A stretch of DNA of 64,000 bases from Undaria pinnatifida (Eukaryota; Sar; Phaeophyceae; Laminariales; Alariaceae), in contig JABAKD010000001.1 of the NCBI GenBank assembly GCA_012845835.1, positions 2,917,540 to 2,981,539 on the forward strand, written 5' to 3'. Under the pieces are notes generated by a model. The model was not told the origin of the DNA. It saw only the letters and a list, made by a program, of their open reading frames with translations, and did not search any database. Shown piece by piece: positions 41,396 through 53,100 of this stretch (positions are counted from its first letter, which is position 1; each line of letters starts with the position of its first letter). The translations under genes and the position numbers were made by a program.

Positions 41396-41649
41396 GGCGG
41401 TCCCTGCTCCGCCGCCGAGACCCCGGACGGTTCGCCGCTCGCGAGCAACCTCCTATATTTTGATCTCTCTGCTTACCTGCCCGGTTCAAAACCTCGTCGG
41501 CGTATGGTCACCGAGCGCTGCAAACTCTGCCCCAACCCCCACGAAACGGGGACATGCCACAATTCCTACCAACGGGGCTGACGCAGTACGTGCTCAACAT
41601 TTTTTGACAGGAAGTCCCCGCCGTACAACGTCACTCAAGACGACGTTTG

Positions 41650-42000
41650 GACCTCCCTCAAACGGCTGCAAGTGGAGCAGATCACCAGTCACCAGTCGGT
41701 ACGGGGGCGAGGTGGCGTCGTCGCGCGATGCTATACAAAACATATTCGGCGGGACTCTCCGAACCCTCCTGGGAGCGGGAAATGGATCTGCACCTCTCCC
41801 GCTCCCACATTTTGCGTTAGTGGGCCGGAACCCCGGACCAGCATCGCCAAACCAACCGCCTCTACCGCTGAATGCAAATCGGGGCGGCACAGCGCGAGCT
41901 CTCCCGCAATCACGGGGAACGTTTGCTAGCGCCGGGCTACCCCTGTGTTCCCCGCGCCGACTGGCTCCGCCGCTACCACGACACAGTACTTCCGTGTAAT
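41650..42000 (+). pseudogene. Gypsy chromodomain-like C-terminal region
   Basis: QVEQITSHQSVRGRGGVVAR is followed, after a frame change, by LYKTYSAGLSEPSWEREMDL and HLSRSHIL, then AGTPDQHRQTNRLYR and SRNHGERLLAPGYPCVPRAD. The GLSEPSWEREMDL stretch with its tryptophan is chromodomain-like. Such domains can guide integration to certain chromatin. It matches the shorter fragment at 19086-19290. Confidence 0.75.
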
Positions 42001-42189
42001 GCCGTTGTCATTATTGCGTTAAGGACTTATTTGACGCTCCGGAGTATCTGCTAACATATTACTACTGCTGACATTTCATTCGATATGATGCCATAATATA
42101 TCATGATATTAATTCCAACTTCCTCCAACACCTTTGCACACGTGAGCTAGCATTTGTGACCTGCGGGTGCTCCACGCTGAAATGTCCAC

Positions 42190-42965
42190 GGATGCTCTCT
42201 GGATTAGCAAAAACAATCGGCTATTCGGCTACACGCCCACTGATAATTCGGTGTTCGCGCAAGAGCTTTCATCTGCAGTAGTACAGGAGTCTGGCGTTTT
42301 GGACCCACGCTTTTTTTAGTTTGTGTTTTCCCTGATAGTGTATGGGATGAGCGTTCGAAGAGCCAAATGATCAAGTGTGCACCGCCCGACGCCTGATGAC
42401 GCAGAGCGCCAGATCTCACTCGTCGGTCTTCATTCGATCCACAAAGGTGTGTAAGTATACCCTTCCGTTACACCAAGAAAAGCAGAAGAGAGATCGCTTC
42501 GGACACAATAGCAGTAGCGCTCGACGTTCACCGCATGTTCTATCATGACTCGACAGCAATAACGACCCGAGCATCAGGCCTGGGCTGGGCCTCCGCTGGC
42601 CTGCCACATATGTAGGTCCCGAGTACACATAAACTTGCGCACGAACCCAGTAACCCAAGAAGCCTGCACTCCAAACGTTAACTCACACATTAGCAGTTAT
42701 TGTTTCATGCACATATACTGAATTGTACCGATGTCTGGTTTTGTCTCCCTCACTGCTAGTTGTAAAGTTTCCGTGCGCAAAACAATGTTGAAAGTCTTCG
42801 TCCTGCTGAATTAACCTGGCAGTAGCAGGGGAGTAACCGACCTGTATCTTTCACAAGGGTGTACACACCCCGTGACACGGGGTATGGGGTCACTCCGCAG
42901 TTTGCAAAGCTGAGTTTGAATCGAAAACCGTTTAGGTCGATCTCACAGCTAGATGAAGTGTATTT
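42190..42965. mobile_element. Family B element, copy 1
   Basis: From TCTGGCGTTTTGGACC (42290) through GAGCGTTCGAAGAGC, ACCCGACGCCTGATG-like CGCCCGACGCCTGATGACGC and CAGATCTCACTCGTCGG, then AGAGATCGCTTCGGA and ATCATGACTCGACA. It ends GGGGAGTAACCGACCTGTAT and TCGATCTCACAGCT. The same series occupies 61685-62610, so the end of family B is an AGCTG terminus. No ORF of note. Confidence 0.75.
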
Positions 42966-44440
42966 TGAACAATTTTTTGCAAATATATCCCCACGGTTCG
43001 GGTATGATGGTATCATTGTTGTTGGTGTTGTTGTTGTTGTTGTTTTCTCACCTTTAAATTACCTCTTGTAAAAAAAATTAAAGTCGGTGGTCACATAAAG
43101 GTGCTGGAGCCCTAGGAAGATCCAAATAACCAAAAGAAAAAAAAAATCGTCCGGTGAATACTACGCTTTCCCCCCTAAAAACGCACGATACGAAGAAGGC
43201 GCACAAGTGAAATTATCCAATGTGCAAACCGAACTAACATGGCCGCGGGTGTCGACTCATCAACTACAGCGTATAGTCCCCCCGTTCCCACAACTAACCT
43301 ACTCGTGGTTGGGCTGTCTGCGCCGTACAAACCATACGGTAATCGTAAGCACAGACGAACGCGCCTGCTGTCTGGAGTGCTGTCAGAGTGACGACCCGCG
43401 GGCAGGCAGTGAAACAAGATCAATAAAACCAAGAACCACCGAGGGCGCACAAAAAAATCTTTTTTCGGCACCTCCGTACCAAACTTGTTTTTTCGTCCTT
43501 ACAGAGGGAGAAAAGGGGTACGAAGAACCCCCCTCCCCCCATTACGCCACATAATTTCCTCTGCAAAGAACCCCTATTTTAAATCCTAAATAATCAAGGG
43601 GCAGCGACCTTGCAGCGACAGGTATTAGACTATATAGCCGACAAGCAGCCCCCTGGTCGCGCAGCAGCAGCCTGCGTACCAGCTACGCACGGCGCAGAGC
43701 AACGGAGAAGAAGGGAGAGAGCAAGAGAGAGTTGTCACAATGAGCACAGCCTCCACGGTGAAGGGACCCCTGCTACAACCCTCCTTCGACAAGACAGCTT
43801 GGCTACAAAGGACTTCATCTGCTGCTGCGGGGCCAACTTTGGTGACGCCAGGCCATTGAGCATGAGTGTTCGGCGCAGCACAGAGAGTGAGTGGAGATGC
43901 ATGAGGTCTGTAGTGTGATATTGGAGGGTATCGTATACATCGCAGCAGCAGCATCGGCAGGCACTGGAAAGTCAAAACTCTGGTTTATCATATGTAACAG
44001 TGCTCACCATCGAGCAGTGTTTGTGTCGCTCTGCCTCCTCCCCAATAACTGACGACATCAGCAGTGCACAGAAGCCTAGCCTTGGCAGCAGCAGCAGGAG
44101 CAGCAGCAGCAGCAGCAGAGCAGCAATATCAGAATCCGTAGCCGCATGATCAAAATCGCCAAAATAAACGGGCACGAAATGCGAACCAACTAGGTTACTC
44201 CGCGCCCCTGTTGGTCCCTGCACGCCTTTCGCATGCGAGCAAAGCAATTTCGCCTATCGGAAAAATCGCCGCGAAGACCAGCAGCGGCAACTGGGTGCGC
44301 AAGAAGTGCAAGCGCGATTTCGGATGCAATATAGAGCAACTGCGCCGGACCCACGTGGAGACTTACAAACACTCGCTCCAACGCAAGTGAGCACTTGTGA
44401 GGACAGCAGTTGTTGCATTCGCTAGCACAAGCAGTTTCGA
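42966..44440. other. Unassigned sequence with GTT and CAG microsatellites
   Basis: (GTT)n at 43015-43040 and an AGCAGCAGC run at 44085-44120. Frames of about 100 aa (43175-43471 minus, 43610-43918 plus, 43625-43975 minus) overlap and have no domain likeness. Confidence 0.45.
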
Positions 44441-44444
44441 TAAA

Positions 44445-44520
44445 AATTCAAAAACGTAAGTTGTGAGTACGACCGATTGGATGGTTGAAACTCAACTTTG
44501 CAAGCTGCGTGGTACATTAG
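44445..44520 (+). repeat. Degenerate AGCTG terminus
   Basis: GTAAGTTGTGAGTACGACCG, GTTGAAACTCAACTTTGCAA, GCTGCGTGGTAC keep the motif order with many changes. Confidence 0.5.
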
Positions 44521-44746
44521 ATTTATGTTTCATTCATGATATGGTGTTTGTGAAATATACCTGGTTGTTAATACACTGATTAACAGTTTTTACGGAAGGT
44601 CGTTCGCGCTTATTAAGCAGTTTGGGAACTGTCACGCTGGACGTATTTTAGTCGCGCAGTGCAGTCTATGGCTGCAAGCCCTGTCGATGTGTGCATGTAT
44701 GTGAAAAGCAAGAGCAAATTCGCATTTTTGTTCCACGGCTGATCAA

Positions 44747-45148
44747 TTGCTGTTGCCCATGTCGCAAGTTGCATGTCGCCCAACGTGTGTCGACAGGGGT
44801 GCTGGTGCCACGGCGGCGGTGGGGAGCGGTCGCACATTGCTGGATTTTTTCAAACCAAAGAGCGCCACGGACGGCGCGAAGGATTCGCCGGTGTTGATGG
44901 ACAGTAGTAGCGGCGGGGGCGCAACCGGTGACGCTGACGTGGTGGCGACGGGAGTTGTGAACAGGGGTGAGGGTGGTGCGGGCGCGGGCAGTGACGCCGA
45001 CGTGGTTGTGACGGGAGTTGTGAGCAAGGGTGACGGTGGTGCGGGCGCGGGCAGTTTCGCTGACGTAGTTGCGACGGGAGTTGTAAACGCCCTTTCGGTA
45101 TTTCTCTTCCCCCTGACCTTTTTGGGCAAGTTGGGATTGATGATATGA
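44747..45148 (+). CDS. Hypothetical protein with PIP-box-like motif and 22-residue repeats
   Basis: This is a 133-aa forward frame. GRTLLDFFKPK at residues about 28-38 resembles the L-x-x-F-F part of PCNA-interacting peptides, though the usual leading Gln is absent. Then come nearly three copies of a 66-bp, 22-residue unit (DADVVATGVVNRGEGGAGAG and variants) and a hydrophobic C-terminal end. The reverse strand has open frames too (44666-45157), and the repeat keeps both open. It may be the N-terminal exon of a transposon or repair protein, or chance. No donor site is certain. Confidence 0.35.
   Translation: MLLPMSQVACRPTCVDRGAGATAAVGSGRTLLDFFKPKSATDGAKDSPVLMDSSSGGGATGDADVVATGVVNRGEGGAGAGSDADVVVTGVVSKGDGGAGAGSFADVVATGVVNALSVFLFPLTFLGKLGLMI
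44920..45090 (+). repeat. 66-bp tandem repeat, about 2.5 units
   Basis: GACGGGAGTTGTGAACAGGG, TGAGGGTGGTGCGGGCGCGG, GCAGTGACGCCGACGTGGTT, repeated at 66-base spacing in step with the reading frame. Confidence 0.88.
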
Positions 45149-47287
45149 TGTCTCCAAGCAGAGCTAAACTATTCTGTTGTCTAATTTGTTTTTTCGCGCC
45201 TGTTCCGCGCACTACTGTATCAACGGTGGTCGCGGACGTAAGTTGGCATAAGCAAGCCGACGCGTTCGTCATTTCTGAGACGATGTGAGGGCAAGTTGGA
45301 GGGGGTTTTGTGCCCTAGCGCGGCGCTTGCCCACCATTGTTTTTTTTTTGACCACATTGACCACCTTGCATTGACGCAAGGATTTTCATAACTAAACAAC
45401 CTAAAGTACGGTTTGACATCCCTTACTCTTGCAATGTTGGCTTGCTTGCCAAGCCTCTTTGTTAACGCAAGAGTGTGCAGTAAACCATCCATGGCGGCAC
45501 AGACAGAAACGAACTACCAAGCAAGCAAACAAAGGATAAAAAAATGGTTTAAAATATATATATATATATATATGTATATATTTACATATTTTCAGGCCTC
45601 GGGGGGGGGCGGGGGGGGCGGGGGGGGGGGGCTAGGTGTGCGGGATAACTTTGCTTGTGCGCCCTCGGAACCACACACAAAACAAACATCGATGATCGTC
45701 CTGCCTTCGACTGAGTTATTTGACAGGTTGCAGCGCAGCTACGACGCCTGTGCCTGAAAATTAAGAATTGCGGGAGGTCGTTCCCCATGAGGGGTATACA
45801 ACTCTTTTCCAAACTCTACAAAAATCGGTGACGTATGTTGTACTACTGCCTCGTAAAAAAACCCTGAAAAAACGACGATCGCTACTGTCATGATGATGTG
45901 CGTGCGGGTTGTGGGGCTCCGTGTGCCATCCTCCTGCTAAATATATATATATATATATCTTACCTTGGCGGCGTTGTCTCACGAAGTCCTTCATTCCCTG
46001 ACGGCGCAGAAGCTGCATGCTGTGGTTCTCCATGGCCGCCTCATGGCCTTAGCTCACTCGGCCTGCTTCTTCGCACTTGCTCTCGCTGACACTCAATTCC
46101 ATTCGGTTCCCCTTCTCCCCCGCCCCAAAAAACAAAATACTCCACGCAGCTTGCGGTGCTGATCTGAAAAACGAAAATTCTCGTTCAGGGAGAGTTCAAT
46201 GCGTCTCTTCTTCGCCCGTCGACGGCCGGTCACCCTCCTCCTTCGTCGTCGAATCCAGCCTCCTGCCGGCGTAGTTCCCTCCACGAAAACCGAGACTGCG
46301 CCGTAGCATGGCTCGTGGTGGCGCCTGCCTCCGCGCACGAGCATCCCGGTTAAGCATTGCTGCTCTGCCGCTGCTGCCTAAAAAGACGCGCGAATCGTAG
46401 AGTGACCATGCCTAACGCACTACGTACGACCCAACTCTACCGCCACGCCTAAGCCTCGCGGCCACACGCAGCAGCAAGAAGGTATCACTCGTTGAGGCTG
46501 ATACCGGCCTTATACCCGCCAGAAAGACCCCCCCCACTCGCTACAAGCCTGCTAGGGCATGCTTCGCAGCATGCCTTACCGAGGCGGCAAGGGGAACGGA
46601 GGTATAATGTCCCCCCACCTGTTTACTTACCAGTAGTAGTACTGTAATATCATACGATGAAGTATGCTATACATGAGTAAATTCGTAAGGTTGGTCGACT
46701 ATATAAACGAAACAATCCGTAACTTTTTGTTCTTTTCTTGATATATAGGCTAAATATTATGTTGTCTACCAACGCGAAAAGGTATTACGAGCAGAAACAG
46801 AAACACTGCTATGTGGGATATGGATAGACCATGCCACATTAGCACTTGGTAGCGTATCGTCTTCGTGATCGCCTCTAAATTTACTCCTCCTGACGAAGTA
46901 ACGTAGGTGTTGAGCGTGCATACAGCAAACATGATTTTAAAACATTAGACGTGCGTGCATACTATATTAAAACTTTTTTATGAGGCTTGTGCTCTGATCT
47001 TCACCCCCCCCCCCCCCCGTGTTTATTGCAGGTGGAAGGTGCATGACCAAATCACCTTGGAGCTGTATTTTCAATGGGTATTCCTGTCTCTTGTTTGGTG
47101 CCCTCAGAGCTCGTTCCTCTATCTAGGAAGCACCGGCACAGCACTGATACATACGAGGAATATGTGACATTTCCAACGATTTTACGCCAGTTATGTAGTC
47201 TATGCCATTTGGGGGTATTTCGTATGGTTGGGGTTTTGTCGGCATGGTTGAGAAAACACTATAATGTAGGACACCATGGTTAGTCAA
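45149..47287. other. Unassigned sequence with simple repeats
   Basis: (AT)n at 45555-45580 and 45942-45958, a G-rich run at 45601-45631 and a C-run near 47004-47018. At 46557-46576 GGCATGCT-TCGC-AGCATGCC forms a perfect 8-bp stem with a 4-base loop. No gene is supported; a 90-aa minus frame at 45220-45492 is unrecognised. Confidence 0.5.
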
Positions 47288-47442
47288 ATCGGGTTTCCAA
47301 AAAATGAGACATCGATGGGACGGAGGTGGCTCCATGATTTGGAACCAGTAAATTACTTGGAGAATCTAGGCCACATCGATCATTGTGCATGTTTCCCACG
47401 AACCCAAAGCCAGAGAACATACGTTGAAGGAGAAATACTGAG
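47288..47442. repeat. Family F dispersed repeat, copy 1
   Basis: ATCGGGTTTCCAAAAAATGA, GACATCGATGGGACGGAGGT, GGAGAATCTAGGCCACA and CCAGAGAACATACGTTGAAG recur at 59596-59751 with few changes. Confidence 0.88.
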
Positions 47443-47919
47443 GATACGAGGAGATTGTCGTCCGCGTCGTCCCAGGCGGCTCGATCGTTGGGACTGACTG
47501 CCGCCGCTCTAGCCATGGAGTGGACTTCGCGGACTTCCCGTTTCGCACAGTTCCAAATACGAACCAGCGCCAATACGACAGCTTTCTTCGGAGCAGGAAG
47601 GAGCACAGGACCCAAGCAACTTGGGGAGCCGCGTGTATGGGACATATCTCGGGGGCTAAACTCCGTGGCGTGAACTGGCGTGGACTGTGACATTAGTACC
47701 CGGGCGGGGCTCGCAGGTTTGCTTGCCTCCGTTTACGCAGTAAAACCTACTCGTGGAGGTCTTATGGCGTTATGATCGCACTGAAATATAAGGGAGAAAG
47801 CTGATATGGGTGGATGCGACCAGATGGACAGCTTGGAGAAGAAGTATATAAACCAATACCAGCCAGCTGATATCATCTCATTGTCCATCTAGCCATCCAT
47901 GCCGTAGCTCCAACTCATC
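47443..47919. other. Unassigned sequence
   Basis: No gene supported. A 137-aa minus frame (47280-47693) runs partly through the family F repeat and is likely chance. Confidence 0.4.
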
Positions 47920-48993
47920 CCCCCCCCCCCCCCTTTGTTCCCCGCCCAGTTCGTTCAAACGCCCCACTTACAATCAAAATCGGCCACAGTAAAAAACGCT
48001 AATAAGCCATGGATATCACGTCATTATCTTTCCAGCCATCCATGACGTAGTTTTCATTCATCCCCCCCCCCCCCTCTCCAACGCCCCCTCCTTCCCCACA
48101 CCCCGCACGATCGCCTAGACCTAGCACCGCACGTATAGTAGGCCCCTACATATATGATTAATACGCGCGATCGGAGGATCACACACAATGTTGCAAACAT
48201 CAGTGTCGACCAAATCCTTGATTTTAATACTATATGTGACCTAAACCTTTTAAAAAGCCTCCCCCCCCCCCCCCCCCGGCCTTTTTTTTCCCTCGCCTCC
48301 TCTTGCTTAAACGCCCCACCTACTATCGAGATCCGCCAGAGTAATAAACACTTCCACGCCCTGGATATCGCCTCGTTATCGTTTCAGAGCCGTCCATGCC
48401 GCTGTTGTAATTCCCACCCACCCAGTATCCAACGCCCCCACCCACCATCCGCACCATCGCCTAGACCTAGCACTACGCGTAGAGCAAACACCTACATCTA
48501 TGCGACCTAAATCCACCCCCCCCCGCCCCCAGCCCCCCCCGCCACATTCCTCCCCCCCGCCCCCGCCCCCCCCCGCCACATTGCTCCCCCTCCCCCACAA
48601 GAAATATTTACAGTTCACACGCACAAATAGACCTGCCCCATCCGTCCCCTCCCCCCCCTCCCCACTCCCGCCCCTTTTTTGATCAAAATCAGGCCCCCAC
48701 GTCCTTAAAAACTCCGCCCTTCCCTCACCGGATATTCGACTTACAGGATTCACTCGATAAACTGAAGCATTTCCTTCCACAGCTGTCAGATTTTGTCCCC
48801 CTCAGAAATGGGTTTTATAGTTTCCGCGCACAGACTGCCTGACATCACCCTGTTGACCCCGATAGCTACAGGAGTCGCCGACCTATATCCTTGATGAGGA
48901 CACACAACCGTAAATCGCGCGATCGGAGTATCCCACACAGCTTGCAAAAAGATGAGTTTCGACAAATATTCGATCTCACAGCTGGAGTGTATT
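47920..48993 (-). mobile_element. AGCTG superfamily, long copy, inverted relative to 16.5 kb
   Basis: Read in reverse it starts AATACACTCCAGCTGTGAGA at 48993. It passes through the same order of motifs as 16490-17520, including CGTCCTTAAAAACTCCGCCC, CACCATCGCCTAGACCTAGC and CTACTATCGAGATCCGCCAG (here as on the plus strand). The homopolymers are C-runs on this strand (48261-48277). A second internal CGATCGGAGGATCACACACA shows the same internal duplication as the other long copy. Confidence 0.82.
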
Positions 48994-50159
48994 CTAATTT
49001 TTATTTTATACCAGTTATCCTTCAAGCTACAACTAACATGTAGCTGACGTTTTCGCACGCAGCTCGTTCAGCAGTACTACCGTATGCATATACCAGGTAT
49101 GCAGCAGGATTCTCACCAGCAGATTGAGCACACCACCAATGAACAGCAGTCATTTCCCGTGGCCTCTGCTGTGTCGAGCGACTGTTTCTGTTGCGTCGCT
49201 GTTCAAGTGCTGATGATGGCACTGCTTCTTCTATCTACTCATAAATATGTAGTTTCACGAACAGAAAAGAGGCTTTCGGACAAGTAATCGGCATGGGGGT
49301 TGGTCGGGCGCGGTATTACACTACAACGAACGAACAACTGCCCCGTAGTGAGTGCTCACCACAGCAGCCAGGGATATCGGGTGTTTTGACCTTCTCTATA
49401 CCACGTATACCCTAGAATGCTCAGCGCACAACGAACGAACCGGTACTGCTGTACATGGTGGTGGGCCCTTCCATAACAAGATCGTAGAGCAAGTCAACCC
49501 GAATCAGACATGTTTCCATGATTTGAGATTCGATAATACAAGGAATACGACACCGCCCGTCAGAAGCATTGTTTTCGTCAGGATAGTCCGTAGGCTGCGG
49601 GACCTATACTATCGCCAGGCCGCCAGGCGGAAGGCGTTGTCTGGGGGGCGTGGGTTGCATGCTACCCTGTCTTATGCCCTACGAGTATTGAACCGGGATA
49701 CACGGCCCTAGCTACGAGTTTAGGCACCAGGATACGACGTACCAGAGGCTGCTGGGATGCACGATTCGATGTAGACATCTTTAGTTCCACATAGACTAAA
49801 TCTGGTACCTTCCATTTATGTTGTTTCATTTCCTTGTTTGGAAACAAGGAGCAGTTCCAACCTCGGTACTTGTACGTATCCGAAGATACCGCGCCTTACA
49901 CATCAGCCAAGTACCAAGCACGGCTGTACAGGATGTGTGTCCCGATGTTATTTTGCCTATTTTGTATAATCTGCTATATGCAGCCACACCCCATGCCTGA
50001 TGAGTAGTACCAGGCTCCGTGCTACTGAGGGCGTTTTGCGCATGTCCTTGCTGGTATTTCGTGTATGATATGGAACAGTACGCGGGGCTTCTGCGTGGTG
50101 ACTCCTGATGTAGGTTGTGGCGTATGACTGACCACGGCCTGTTGCTTTTCTGGTGGCTA
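48994..50159. other. Unassigned sequence leading into the satellite
   Basis: No gene supported. A 119-aa forward frame (49352-49711) is unrecognised. 49838-49985 is repeated at about 50210-50375: AACCTCGGTACTTGTAC, GCCTTACACATCAGCCAAGT or its variant, and TTTTGTATAATCTGCT or its variant. Confidence 0.5.
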
Positions 50160-53100
50160 GCTGCTGATGTACGCTTTGCTGATTGCGGTTGATATATCGC
50201 TCTTGTCTTGGAAACGATTTGCAGTACTAACCTCGGTACTTGTACAACCTCGATACTTGTACTTATCTGATTAGACCACGCCTTACCCTTCATCTAAGTA
50301 CAAAGGACGGCTATACAGCAGTGTGACGTGTTGCCGATGTCATTTGGTGTATTTTACATCATCTGCTCGCTAGTAGCTGCTGCCATGCGCTTTGTTGATC
50401 GCGGGTGATTTTCCGCTCCAATCGACGCGGCTGTGTGGTCCAGGCGTGCTTTCGGCTCTCCTGCCCATTGTTAATATACGGACGTGCTGGCTATGTTACA
50501 TATGTCTGCGGGGCGGTGCCTGAGAGGGGTTTGCTGTGCTGATTGCTGTTGATATACAGCTGCGCCAGATAAGCTTTCCGTTCGCTGATCGCAGTTGATA
50601 GACCGTGCTGGTGATATATAGCTGCGCCGGTAATGCTTTTGCTTTGCTGATACACCACCCTGGTCGACACCGCTGCGCCAGACATGCTATAGCTTGGTCG
50701 GTGTAGATACGGCTGCGTCAGACATGATTTCGCTTTGATCGCGGTTGATAGAGTGCGCTGGTGATATGCAGCTGCGCCAGAGATGCTTTTGCTTTGCTGA
50801 TCGCGGTTGATACACCGCCTAGGTCGACACGGGTGTGTCGTCCAGAAGTGCTTTCGATTTTTTTTTTTTATTATTGCTGTTGATATACAGGTATACCGCG
50901 CTGGTGATATACAGCTGCGCCAGATAGATATGAATTTGCTTTGCTGATTGTGGTTGATACACCGCCCAGGTTGACACGGCTGTGTCGACCAAAAGTGCTT
51001 TCGGTTTAGTTTTGATTGCTGTTGATATACAGCTCTCGCGGTTGATATACCGCCCTGATTGATACCACGGTGTCGTCCAGAAGCGCTTCCGCTTTATTTA
51101 TTTTTGTGCATTGCTGTTGATATACAGCTATACGTCGCTGGTGATATACAGCCGCGCCAGAGATGCTTTCGCTTTGCTGCTCGCGGTTGAGGCACCGCCC
51201 AGGTCGACACGGATGTGTCGACCAGAAGTGCTTTCGCTTCGTTTTTGATTGCTGTTGATATACAGCTCTTGCGGTTGATATACCGCCCTGGTCGAGACGG
51301 ATGTTTGGTCCAGGAATGGTTTCGGTTTTATTTCTGATGGCTGTTGATATACAGATATACCGTGCTGGTGATATACAGCTGCGCATTTTATGCTCTTGTT
51401 TTGCTGATAGCGGTTGAGGCACCGCCCAGGTCGACACGGCTGTGTCCTTCAGAGGTGCTTTCGCCATAATTTTCGATTGCTGTTAATATACAGCTCAGAT
51501 ATGCGTTCGCTTTGCTGGTCACGGATGACATACCGCGCTGGTGATATACACCTGCGCCAGATATGTTTTTGCTTTGCTGACCGCGGTTGATACCACCCTG
51601 GTTGACATGGCTGTGTCGTCCAGAAGTGCTCTCGCTTCCGATTTCGATGGCTGTTGATATACGGTTACACCGCGCTGGTGACATACAGCTGCGCCAGAGA
51701 TGCTTTTGCTTTGCTGATCGCGGTTGATACACAGCCCAGGTCGACAAGGCGGTGTCGTCCCGAAGCGCTTTCGCTTTATATTTCTTTTTTCATTGCTGTT
51801 GATATACAGCTAGAACGCGCTGGTGATATACAGCTGCGCCAGAGACGCTTTTGCTTTGCTGATCGCGGTTGATACACCGCCAAGGTCGACACGGCTGTGT
51901 CGACCAGAATTGCTTTCGTTATAGTTTTGATTGCTGTTGATAATACAGCTCTCGCGGTTGATACACCACCCTGGTCGACACGGCTGTGTCGTCCAGAGGT
52001 GCTTTCGCTTTCGTTTTTGATTGCTGTTGATATACAGCTATACCGCGCTAGTGATATACAGCTGCGCCAAAGATGATTTCGCTTCGCTGATCATGGTTGA
52101 TACACCGCCCAGGTCGCCACGGTTGTGTCGACCAGAAGTTTTTTCGCTTCAGGTTTGATTGCTATTGATATACAGCTTCCGCGTTTGATATACCGCCCTG
52201 GTCGACACGACTGTATCGTCCAGAAACACTTCCGCTTTAGTTTTTGATTTCTGTTGATATTCAGCTATACCGCGTTGGTTTTTACAGCTGCGCCAGAGAT
52301 GATTTCTCTTTGCTGTTCGCGGTTGAAACACCGCCCAGGTCGACAAGGCTGTGTCGACCAAAAGTGCTTTCGCTTTCGTTTTCGACTGCTGTTGATTTAC
52401 AGCTTTCGCGATCGACATACCGCCCTGGTCGGCACGGCTGTGTGGTCCATAAATGCTTTCGTTTTTTTTCTGATGGCTGTTGATAAACAGCTACACTGCG
52501 CTGGTGATATACAGCTTTGCTGGATATGCTGATAGCGGTTGATATACCGCACTGGTCGACACGCTGTGTCGGATAGAAGTGCTTTCGCCATGATGTTCGA
52601 CTGCTGTTGATATACAGCTCAGATATGCTTTCGCTTTGCTGATCGCGGTTGATATACAGCTGCGCCAGATCTGTTTTTGCTTCACTGATCGCGGTTGATA
52701 CCGCCCTGGTCGACATGGCTGTGTCGTCCAGAAGTGCTTTCGCTTTCGATATTGATAGATGTTGATGTACAGCTACACCGCGCTGGCGATATACAGCTGC
52801 GCCAGAAATGACTTCGCTTCGCTGATTGCGGTTGATACACCGCCCAGGTCGACACGGCTGTGTCGACGAGAAGTGCTTTCGCTTCAGTCTTCTGATCGCT
52901 GTTGACATACAGCTATCGTGGTTAATATACCGCTCAGGTCGACACGGATGTGTCGTCCGGAAGAGCTTTCGCTTTAATTTTGATGGCTGCTGATTTACAC
53001 CACACCGCGCTGGTGATATACAGCTGCACCAGAAATGTTTTTGCTTTGATGATCGCGGTTTATATACCGCACTGGTCGACGCGGCTATGTCCAGAAGCGC

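Noticed and set aside
46557-46576. Rho-independent terminator-like hairpin GGCATGCT-TCGC-AGCATGCC
   Set aside because: No T-run follows, and no gene ends here; the window is not bacterial.
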